Positions 10,871 through 20,196 of a stretch of 64,000 bases of DNA are shown piece after piece. The stretch covers positions 496,001-560,000 of the forward strand of contig JAKNSD010000063.1 of the NCBI GenBank assembly GCA_023525715.1, in the 5' to 3' direction. Under the pieces are notes generated by a model that saw only the letters and a list, made by a program, of their open reading frames with translations, made no database searches and was not told the origin of the DNA. Origin of the DNA: Cichorium intybus. Taxonomy: Eukaryota > Streptophyta > Magnoliopsida > Asterales > Asteraceae. Numbering within the stretch: the stretch's first letter is position 1; every line of letters starts with the position of its first letter. The position numbers and the translations under genes are program-made.

Positions 10871-11704
10871 CAAAGATAAGAATATACTTCAAATAAATAC
10901 ATACTAAGACGATATATTAAATCCTTAACTATAACAGTGATAGGATGTTAAAACATTATGACGATATGGTCTTTAGATGATTATGATAGTGTAATGTTAA
11001 GACGATACGACTTTAATATAATTATTTTACGTTGTACGATGACAAAAATATATTAAATTGTTAAGATGTTAAAATGTTAGGAGACTCAAACAATTATGAT
11101 AGTACGACATGATAGTAAAAAGTATTAAGATGTTTACGATGTAAGAAGCTAAAACACTAAGACAATTTTATGAAAAAAAATTAAGTTGTTATCATATTAA
11201 AGATGTGATTATGTCACGATGTAATAGTTTCAACGCCCCAAGAATGATCCCTAAGGAGGTAAGACAACTTAGTAGCAGTAACTCTTAGAGAGTAACCCGA
11301 AGGTACTTCGAATTATAATGACAGTTGATATGTCATTAATGACGAATACTTCAATAAGTTTTTGGCACAAGTATGCTACACGTGATACCTTATACTCAAA
11401 ATTATAGTGAGCACCACAAGTTAGGAGGTGAACTCCAGTGGTACATGCATTGAGTAGATTGGAATAAAAGTCTATATGTGCTTTCTGGTTGGCCAATAAA
11501 TGGAAGAGAGGTGATACGATAATCTACAAAATGATGACACTAAGTGTAATGTTGTTGGTATACATTGGGATGATGAATCTAATATGAAATGTTTTATTTA
11601 AGGACGACACTATCATTACCTTAGTGAAACGTAAGAGTTATGCAAAGGCCAAACTATTAACGACAAGAGATCATGAAGTTAATTGTACTTACCAGCGGGA
11701 TGTC
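10871..11704. other. Degenerate retroelement-like spacer left of element A
   Basis: AT-rich text with repeated 'AAGATGTTAA' and 'GACGATA' blocks. It is probably part of the decayed gypsy element in which element A sits, since that element's 3' end is on the other side (20197). No protein domain can be read with confidence. Confidence 0.35.
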
Positions 11705-11709
11705 ACTTT

Positions 11710-12482
11710 TGTTGGATTAGGTGTCTAAGTCATGACTAATAATTTGTATTTACCTAATTAATAGTAGCAAAGTCCATTTGGGTTGCCCTCATAGCTAGAG
11801 GTTTGGTAGAAAGTTCCGGAGAGAGAAAGATTGATTTATTATATGATTAATAAATCAATAGGAATTAAATAAATAGTTTATTAATATATTAAAGTGATAA
11901 TATATTAATTAGAAACTATAGTAATTAATTAGAAATTAATCTGGAATTAATTGGATTTAATTTGGTGATTAATTTGATTAATTACAAGTGCAGGGGCTGT
12001 TTTATAATTACTCAATAGTTGAGTAGTGACTGTCCTGGTTGGTTTAATGTTGGCGATTTTTAGGATGTATTTATCCTTAATTTCGAATTTGATAAATAGA
12101 GGATAAATAGGTTTAATTCAAATGATAAAAGGTTTATCTTGATTTGAATTAAAAAGGTTTATCTCTAAGGTTTATCTGTAACCACCTGGAGCCTATAAAT
12201 AGAGACCCCAGGCATCATAATTCAGCCAATTTTTCTCTCCTCCCTCTCTCTGGATTTCGTCCACCTCCTGCTCCCTGGGTGTGATCTCATTTGAGGCAGG
12301 ACACTTGTGCTGCTTTGCTTCCAAGAAAACCTAAAGGTTAGTTTTTCCTGATTTTATTCTTTATTTAATTTTTGTTTTGCCTTTAGGAATTAGTTACATG
12401 TTCAAAGTAAGAAAACATAGATCCAATCTAGGTTGCATGTGAACTTAGGGTTTTAGTTCATAGATTTGCAGAAAACCTTTCA
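11710..12482 (+). repeat. Element A 5' LTR
   Basis: Begins TGTTGGATTAGGTGTCTAAG and ends AAAACCTTTCA (TG...CA). It has a TATA box TATAAATA at 12194-12201 and a CT-rich stretch just after, as expected for a transcription start at the U3/R boundary. Confidence 0.95.
12194..12201 (+). promoter_or_regulatory. TATA box of element A 5' LTR
   Basis: TATAAATAGAGA in the middle of the LTR. The equivalent sites are 18970-18977 (A 3' LTR), 31989-31996 and 38704-38711 (B), and 44799-44806 (C, TATAAAAG). Confidence 0.8.
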
Positions 12483-12483
12483 G

Positions 12484-12495
12484 TGGTATCAGAGC
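12484..12495 (+). other. Primer-binding site (initiator tRNA-Met type)
   Basis: TGGTATCAGAGC starts two bases after the LTR end. It is complementary to the 3' end of plant initiator tRNA-Met, the standard primer of Ty1-copia elements. The same site is at 45093-45104 in C, and with a final T (TGGTATCAGAGT) at 32310-32321 in B. Confidence 0.93.
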
Positions 12496-13095
12496 ATTTG
12501 GTTGTTTTCTTGTTGAATTGCTGTAATAGTTTTCCTAAAATTAGGGTTTAAAGCTTATAAACCCTAATTATTGATTGGATCGATTTCTAGGATTAGGGTT
12601 TTGGAAACCCTAATCCCCCCCCCCTTAGTATTTTCGAAAATGTATATTAGGGTTTTAGGAGGTTTTCTATTTTTGGTAACTTTAATTGTTTCATTAAATG
12701 GATAACCTTAAACCCTATTATTTGAATTCGAAATCTAGGGGGTTGAGGATAGGTTTTAATTAATTTGATTAACTTGGATAAACCTATATTCAGTGAATTA
12801 ATTTAATTAATTGTTAATTAAAAGATAATTCATAAAGGGATTTAATTAATTTTAAATTATCAAAAATTAATGGAAAAATCCAGAAAAATATTTTAAAATG
12901 TTTAAAATATTTAGATCTAATTAATTTAATTTATTGGTAATTAAAATTGATTAAATCGATTTTATGGTTTAATTTAATTTAAAATTTAATTGTTAAATTT
13001 GGTAAAATTAAAAGATAAACCTTGAATATTTTAAAGGGTTTTAAAATACATCTTATATATGTTATTAAAAGTTAATACTATATGTATAAGATGAA

Positions 13096-13725
13096 ATTGG
13101 TCAGTCAATTCAATAGTAGGCCTCATTCACGAAGCTGATCTATAAAGTGGGTATAAGGAGGCTGCCTATAAAATGGCGGTCTAATGGGTGAACACTCTCG
13201 CCCACCGCTCGCCTGATCAGTGGAGGGTCGTTAGCCGAACAGTATTGATAGGACCGCTTAATCATTAAAAGTATAATGATCAAAGTACTAGAACCATTTA
13301 CAAATTCCCAATCTAGTTACTTTAGGAAAAATGTGAATTTGATGCTAATCCATGAAGTTGCACATTGCACTTTATGAAACGTTGGTGGAGCGTGTGTGGG
13401 TTACCGGCACACCAATGGGGGTTCATAAAGAGTGGTAATGGGTTTCTCGGGTGTTATCATTGTTGATGGAGCGTGTGTGGTTAACTGGCACATCAATTTG
13501 AGATGATAATGGACCCCGAGAGTACCAAGCTAATTTGCATGGTTATTCACACCCGGTTTGTGATCCTCGGCATCCCAGTCACAAACGGTGGGGCATATCC
13601 GAGATTAAACATGCCATTGAACAGTTCAATGACTCTCACAGATCTAGGAATTTCATAAGACTGAAATTGATAAAAGTTATCTACCTTAATGACCACTGCG
13701 TTGTGACTACGGCATCCCTCTTCAC
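13096..13725 (+). ncRNA. Structured leader of element A (candidate RNA domain)
   Basis: Hairpins shared with B and C. (1) GGCTGCC/GGCGGTC at 13160-13181. (2) AAAGTACTAGA/TCTAGTTACTTT at 13282-13323. (3) Module H1 at 13363-13440. (4) Module H2 at 13444-13522. (5) GTTTGTGA/TCACAAAC at 13556-13586, whose loop CTCGG can also pair with CCGAG at 13599-13603. (6) CATTGAA/TTCAATG near 13613-13629. (7) AATTTCA/TGAAATT near 13649. Partner strands differ between elements but stay complementary. The region lies between the PBS and gag, where packaging, dimerisation or translation signals of LTR elements usually sit. The function is inferred. Confidence 0.6.
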
Positions 13726-13828
13726 AGCATAGTTGGGGTATTTTGGATCCTAGCCTTGTTAAATAATATATATTGGGTAATTATTTAAAAGGATTAATTA
13801 AACTAATAATTTATGTTTCCTTCTATAG

Positions 13829-14731
13829 ATGTCTGAATCGAGTGTCTATTCTCATCCTCCTCCTCATTCACCCATTTCTGAGGGCATCAGAAAGCGCCTG
13901 CTAAATGTGGAAAGGCTGACTGGCCTTAACTATGTGGAATGGCTTCTCAATTGGAGAATGGTTCTTGTTATTGCTCGCAAGCTACACCTCATTGAGTGTC
14001 CGATCCCAGTTCCACCAAAACATGTCATTACAGAAGGTCTTTATGATGAGCATGACCCATTATTTGATGAATCCGAGGAAGTTCGTGACCTCATGCTATT
14101 TACCATTGACCCCGAGTTCCGCAGGGATTTTGGATCCCTAGGGCCGTATGAGTTAATACAATTGGTTGAGGAAAAGTTCCAAGAACCGGTTGAAGAGGAA
14201 CGAGCTAGGATCTTCAAAAGACTTGCAGAGTGCAAGCTAAAAGAAGGAAGTAGCATCGATTCGCATGTTCTCAAGATTGAGAGATACATAGGCGAATTGT
14301 ACAAACTTGGTCATCCAATTAGTCAGGAAATCAGTGTTAAGATCCTACTTGATTCGCTGACTAATAGGTACGATCTGTTCATTCAGACGTATAGAAAGGA
14401 AGACCGGAAAAGGACTTTTATGGAAATGCGTTCTCTGTTGACCCTATACGAGTCACTCATGGACATGCATTGCTCCACTGTTTCGGCGACTTCTGGATTG
14501 AGTCCGTTGAAGAGACGCAGCAAGAAACGTTCCAGATCGTCTGGACATGTTCTGAGATGTCTTAAACTGGGAATTCATAGGATCGGATACAGTCACGGAA
14601 AGATTGGAAAATGCTCCAAGGTAAAATCTTTAGAAACTCAGTTTTATCTAAAAACTTCGAAACTCCTGATCCATAATTCCTTGATACATAATGTGATAGT
14701 CACGTTTGGTTTGTATGCAGGGAATCAGTAG
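13829..14731 (+). CDS. Gag-like protein of element A (300 aa)
   Basis: Starts MSESSVYSHPPPHSPISEG directly after a TAG that looks like a splice acceptor. 'LTGLNYVEWLLNWRMVL' matches the start of copia Gag (DUF4219/UBN2-type: L-G-NY-W). The middle (residues about 90-215) has 'RARIFKRLAECKLKEGSSID' and 'YIGELYKLGHPISQEISVK', the usual helices of the copia capsid. The basic tail 'LKRRSKKRSRSS' may bind nucleic acid. No CCHC zinc knuckle and no protease follow. It should form particles that package RNA. The same protein is encoded in B (208 aa, stop earlier) and, broken, in C, so a Gag-only gene has been kept by the family. The last 60 residues are probably read into a small intron. Confidence 0.88.
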   Translation: MSESSVYSHPPPHSPISEGIRKRLLNVERLTGLNYVEWLLNWRMVLVIARKLHLIECPIPVPPKHVITEGLYDEHDPLFDESEEVRDLMLFTIDPEFRRDFGSLGPYELIQLVEEKFQEPVEEERARIFKRLAECKLKEGSSIDSHVLKIERYIGELYKLGHPISQEISVKILLDSLTNRYDLFIQTYRKEDRKRTFMEMRSLLTLYESLMDMHCSTVSATSGLSPLKRRSKKRSRSSGHVLRCLKLGIHRIGYSHGKIGKCSKVKSLETQFYLKTSKLLIHNSLIHNVIVTFGLYAGNQ

Positions 14732-14739
14732 GGTACAGG

Positions 14740-17700
14740 ACTTTGACGCATAGGAGCACTTTTGGATTGGATCTCCAGCTCATGCAGTTTTGAAGTTTAG
14801 TTAGATATTACAATCTTGTTATTAGATTATTAGATGCAAACGACATTGTTTTCATATAGTACATTGTTCGAGGTTTTTTGTGTTTTAATAGAATGTTGTT
14901 TTTCTTTTGATTGTTTTAATTATCCTCGAAATGTTGTGTGAATGTGTTAATGGCATAAATGGTAATAACTTGAATGTTGATACATCCAATGGGATTGGAC
15001 TTATAAATTATGTTCTTTATGATTGTTAAAGTGAATTTTATGAGAATCACTTCAACCAAAGGTCCAGTTGGACAGGACTTTGGAATCATTTGACTTAGAG
15101 ACACATGATGAATTGAGTGCTTAATAAAATTAATTGTGGCAAGAAAGAAATCACCCAAAGATCCAATGGATAGGATTTTGGAATCAGTTGACTTGGAGTC
15201 AGGTGATGATTGCATGACTTGAACAATATTAACAAATTCATAAATTTACATGGAGATGTAAAAGTATTAAGATTTTGAGCGACAGACACATAAGTTACTG
15301 TGTATTGCTCGAATCTTCGAACAGAACACGATTAGTTATGCTTCAAAATATTTTCCAAATAGTTTGACAAATATGGCTTCGCTTATCGGAATAAGCGATT
15401 CATTGGAACCTTGAAGTGTTCAACGATTTCAAAGGAAGTATAAGATCAACAGAACTTGAATGACTACATAGACTGAGAAAATGTTTCACAGTTTATCCTC
15501 TTCCAAGAACACTAATGGTTATAATGTGTCTTAAGGAAGATAATGGAGCATTGATCGAAATAGTTTTGATCCTCGATGTATAAGATACATTTTCGATTAG
15601 TATTTCAATGAATTAAATATTCAACAAGTCAGACCGCAGAAACCATATTCCGACCATATCTTAGACTAAGTAGGTTATGCCGACACTGTCTAAAATGTAA
15701 AGTTGGGATCGTCCCACTAGTACATAGAAAGTCCAGGTTCATGTAGCATTCGTCTGAATCTCATGACAAGCCTGGAACTGATCAGCGATGTCGTTTCATT
15801 GGCCATTCCGGTTATCCTTTGAAAGAAGAGTTCTTTTAGAAAGAGCTCATGTTCTAAGGAAACAGTGGGAGTAAGGATAGTCCTGAAGGAGTTCAGGGAT
15901 TAGCCAAGTGAAAGAACCTTTAGTCACCACTGGGCCTTGACCAGGAATCAGATTCCTGTTAAACCTGACATACCCTCTCTTCGCCTGACTTGTAGTTTTG
16001 GTCACCGTCATAAAGAGTTATGATCTGGGTGACATACCGATTAGTGGTAAAACACTAAAGATGGTACGGATAAGTAATCCGACTACTAGGAAGCATTGGT
16101 GAGCCCGGTTGCTGCCAAATAAGAGAACCTTAGCGCAAGACACAGTCTATGTGGCAGTTTGATCGATTTTACAACTGGTCTAGGAACCAGTGGGAGTAAT
16201 TGAATCATCAAAAAGAAAGGAACATAGAAATGTACTTACAGAACATCTGGTTGAATGAGTCATCACTTGGAGTCAAGCAATTGATTCTGAGAGAAGCACT
16301 CTTAATTGAAGATGTAATCCGAGAGGATTCTGCGTGGCATAGTGTGAGTCATTAGTGGAGCGTGTGTGGTTTACTGGCACACTAATATGGACTCACATAG
16401 AGCATGCCATTACAAAAGGTACATGGCCCCGAGATTCGTCCCATGGGCATCTCGCAAGAAAGGATATTCAGATTCTCAAAATAGGCCAAAAGGTTTGGAT
16501 TTTGTGAATAGCCTGAAAGATTTCCTTTAATATGTCGGAAATGTTTGGATTTCGGTTTCGCAAAATGTGCCATAAGTTCTGGATTTTATGAATAGTCCGA
16601 AAGAGTCATATAACGGTGTCAAAGCCAGTGGGAGTATCGTTGTTATCTTCCATCATTGTATGTGGGTTACATACTGGTTCTAGGAAACGTCTCTTATCAT
16701 TACAAAGTGTAATGACTTGGTGTTAAGAAACGGTTCGCTATGAAAGACCTTAAGAAATACAACATACTCAGGTGGTTGTGAGCATCTATTAGATAGATCA
16801 GAATTCTGCCAATATGATCTTGATGAGATTCAAGATGCATAACCCAGGAATGGAGTTTCCTGTCATTGCAAAGTGTAATGAATTGGCATGAAAGAAACAA
16901 AGAAGGTGCAGCATGCTCACGTAGTTCATAGACATCTATCAGATAGATGAGACTGACAGTATTGACTTAGCCGTTGAGAATATGATCTTGATGGGATTCA
17001 AGATGCATAAGAAAGAGTCCCTGAAAGGAAATGGTTTCCGGAAATCATGATACAAGGATTATTGGTAATCTTAGGATTCCGAAAGGGCTTGGAATGAGAT
17101 TACATCAGGTTTCTCGAGCCTCTTGGACAAATCAGAAGTGTTATGAACATATCCTGATGACTTAATGCTTAGAGCATTGTATGTTGGATTCAGGATATTG
17201 CCTGGCTGAGAATACTGAATGGATTTTTGAACAGACGTGAGAAATCATTGGGAAATGATTAGGGTGATTGATTTGAAAGGGTTTTCAAATCGGTAATTGT
17301 TTACACCAGAACGTGGTGCTGTAGGACTTCATGGTTAAAGAATTTCGTTGGTTTCTGATGGAGCGCATGTGGTTCACCGGCACATCATGACACCTTGAAA
17401 TTGTCTTAGGGTGTAGTCATGTAGACTAAAGACCCGAGAACCATGGGCAGTCATAGTACACATCACCGGAATGGAGTTGTGAGAGAGAATGACAGAATGA
17501 CAAATTGAGATATCATCGGAAGAGTATCCGATAGGATCATCTGTAATAAAGTGTATAAGTGTTAGACACTTGGATACATAGAAAGAGTGAAAAGGTCATA
17601 GACATGGATATGAAAGGCTTAAATTAAAAGTTTAAAAGAGAATAAGAAACCGATAATAGTTATGATAAATCCGACTTGGTAATTACCTCGTGGAGACTTG

Positions 17701-18474
17701 GTAATAAGCAGGAGTAGCTGCCAGTCAGATTCTATGTTTCGCGTTTGCATGTTTACTTCCTGAATAATTGGATTATTCAAATATCCACAGTCGTTCATAC
17801 TCTTAGGGAGTAAGTATGAAGGAAGACTGTCATGAATTGGTTTGTAGATTGTCTAAGGAGTTAGACATTACAATAAGATTGCTGCAACGTTCATGAGTAC
17901 TTGGAAATGGAGATTTGAGTATTGGATAAACTCACGCTCAATAGATTGCTTCATGGATTACATCACGAGCAATGTTGAGACGATAATATCTTATGGTCTT
18001 AAAGTGGAGAGATATGAGTTATAATTTGCAAGGCGGTTGTTCATTGATAGTACGAAAACGCATCGGTAACTCGGTGTTATAAAACGTGCTGTTGTGAGTG
18101 ATTTGTCGGGTAAAAGATATAACATATTAGTCGAAGCTTATTCGTCCCTTGACCCTGACGGGAAACAGATATCTGTTGGCCACTCGATGATTTTGAAGTT
18201 GACTGAGGTGCTGGCCAGCCAGGACTGAATTGATTCGTTCAATTAAAAGTCTGATAGTCATATGCAAAATCGGAAATCGGGAAACAGTGTGTCAGACAAA
18301 GATTGATCTCAATCCATGTCACATGTCTGAAAATATCTTGTTGGACGGAGGATCATTTGATCACTTATCTATGGACAGAACTGACTAGGTCAGAGTTCGG
18401 CAGCAGTTTCTAGGAAGCTACAGTTTGCTGATTAATTAGAGGTTAAATTGGTAATTATAGTCATAGACTTATCC
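14740..18474 (+). ncRNA. Conserved non-coding internal domain of element A
   Basis: About 3.7 kb in the place of pol, with no long ORF and no trace of pol motifs, yet collinear and alignable with B (34440-38223) and C (47600-51388). Contents in order: TTCGAGG/CCTCGAA stem (14867-14930); near-tandem units around GGTCCAGTTGGACAGGACTT (15046-15215); hairpin TCGCTTAT/ATAAGCGA (15379-15398); three AGTGGGAG purine blocks (15864, 16189, 16627); module H3 (16336-16408); module H4 (17341-17402); and a GAATAAT/ATTATTC hairpin near 17763. Conservation plus paired changes argue for RNA function over decayed pol. Confidence 0.6.
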
Positions 18475-18485
18475 AAGTGGGAGAC
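18475..18485 (+). other. Polypurine tract of element A
   Basis: AAGTGGGAGAC immediately before the 3' LTR, the usual copia PPT. Same site in B (38224-38234) and C (51389-51399). Confidence 0.9.
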
Positions 18486-19259
18486 TGTTGGATTAGGTGT
18501 CTAAGCCATGACTAATAATTTGTATTTACCTAATTAATAGTAGCAAAGTCTATTTGGGTTGCCCTCATAGCTAGAGGTTTGGTAGAAAGTTCCGGAGAGA
18601 GAAAGATTGATTTATTATATGATTAATAAATCAATAGGAATTAAATAAATAGTTTATTAATATATTAAAGTGATAATATATTAATTAGAAACTATAGTAA
18701 TTAATTAGAAATTAATCTGGAACTAATTAGATTTAATTTGGTGATTAATGTGATTAATTACAAGTACAGGGGCTGTTTTGTAATTACTCAATAGTTGAGT
18801 AGTGACTGTCCTGGTTGGTTTAATGTTGGCGATTTTTAGGATGTATTTATCCTTAATTTCGAATTTGATAAATAGAGGATAAATAGGTTTAATTCAAATG
18901 ATAAAAGGTTTATCTTGATTTGAATTAAAAAGGTTTATCTCTAAGGTTTATCTGTAACCACCTAGAGCCTATAAATAGAGACCCCAGGCATCATAATTCA
19001 CGCCAATTTTTCTCTCCTCCCTCTCTCTGGATTTCGTCCACCTCCTGCTCCCTGGGTGTGATCTCATTTGAGGCAGGACACTTGTGCTGCTTTGCTTCCA
19101 AGAAAACCTAAAGGTTAGTTTTTCCTGATTTTATTCTTTAGTTAATTTTTGTTTTGCCTTTAGGAATTAGTTACATGTTCAAAGTAAGAAAACATAGATC
19201 CAATCTAGGTTGCATGTGAACTTAGGGTTTTAGTTCATAGATTTGCAGAAAACCTTTCA
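18486..19259 (+). repeat. Element A 3' LTR
   Basis: 774 bp, collinear with the 5' LTR, with about ten differences by eye including a one-base indel near 19000. Followed by the TSD ACTTT. Confidence 0.95.
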
Positions 19260-19264
19260 ACTTT

Positions 19265-20196
19265 ATCCTTATATAGTAGAATGACACGACAATTTCGTGT
19301 GCTTTGATACCTTAGGAAGTAAATTGTTATCAAAGTGCCAAATGAAATAAGGAATACTAATTTGAATATAAAGTCAAGATTTCATTCCAATTAGAGACTA
19401 GGTGAACTATTAACATACCGATAATAAAAACATTAAGGCACTAAATTGAAAGAGAAGATGCTCGGTGAGAAATTAAATGAGAAATGTTGCAAGGTGTTTG
19501 GAAGAGAAGTTGTGTTAGATTTATTTAGAAATGAAGCTATGAGGTAATGGTGGGTGACATCATAAAATGATGTAATATTTCATTTAAGATAAATAAGGAT
19601 GTTATTTGATGTTTAGGGAGACAATAAGTAATGATTATGCAGAATAATGTAGGTTTTTATATAAGATAAAATATACATGTTGCCCTAGAGTTAAGATTCA
19701 TGATGATAGTAATTCCAGATAAGCAAGGATTTCATAACATACAAAAAAACGGCATGATGGTTTTAAAGAGTATCAAGTTGAGTATGTTCGCCTTAATGTT
19801 AGGTGTAATCCCAAGCAATGCAATTGATTACTTAGTGTAGAAGTGCTAGAACTATGCTACAGGTGTGATAAACCGACGATATGATGGTTATTGTTTTTGA
19901 TGATGGTTAGCCGAGTACTTAGGGAAATAGTGTGGGATCCTAATTATGAACATTATCAACCGTTACATGAACATTAGGGAGTAGTCATAATATGATAAGA
20001 ACGATGATTACCAAATATAAGATCTTGGTGATTCATTAGTAACTGAGGGTTGACATGCATTATTATGGAACGATGTCATGGTAATTATAAGATTTTCAAA
20101 TAATGGAAGATGAGAAGAGAGTGTAGGAGACTTTCGAGAGGCAACCTTATTCTCATAGAGATTCCGAGGACGGAATCTTTTTAACGAGGGGAGAAT
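19265..20196 (+). pseudogene. Decayed Ty3-gypsy polyprotein 3' end
   Basis: Most of this is too degenerate to read. The last 120 bases contain a block ending 'IPRTESF', stop, then GAGGGGAGAAT as a polypurine tract before an LTR start. This arrangement is typical of the C-terminal (chromodomain-side) end of plant gypsy elements. No catalytic motif is visible. Element A is inserted just upstream. Confidence 0.5.

Larger units (their letters stand above)
11710..19259 (+). mobile_element. Element A: gag-only copia-like LTR retrotransposon, complete
   Basis: 7,550 bp with LTRs at 11710-12482 and 18486-19259 and a 5-bp TSD ACTTT at 11705-11709 and 19260-19264. A PBS follows the 5' LTR directly and an AAGTGGGAGAC polypurine tract precedes the 3' LTR. 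The interior has a 1.35-kb leader, a gag ORF, then about 3.7 kb without protease, integrase, RT or RNase H. It fits the class of gag-only non-autonomous elements (TR-GAG/LARD-like) that use enzymes from a relative. By eye the LTRs differ at about ten positions, so insertion was fairly recent. It shares its whole architecture with elements B and C. Confidence 0.95.

Noticed and set aside
13535..13732. 65-aa ORF in the leader of element A
   Set aside because: The equivalent regions of B and C are not open in the same way, whereas the RNA pairings are kept. A structural role fits better.
14740..18474. The idea that the 3.7-kb internal domain of element A is just decayed pol
   Set aside because: No RT, integrase, protease or RNase H motif can be read in any frame, while hairpins and block order are kept in B and C. 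Profile searches could still change this.
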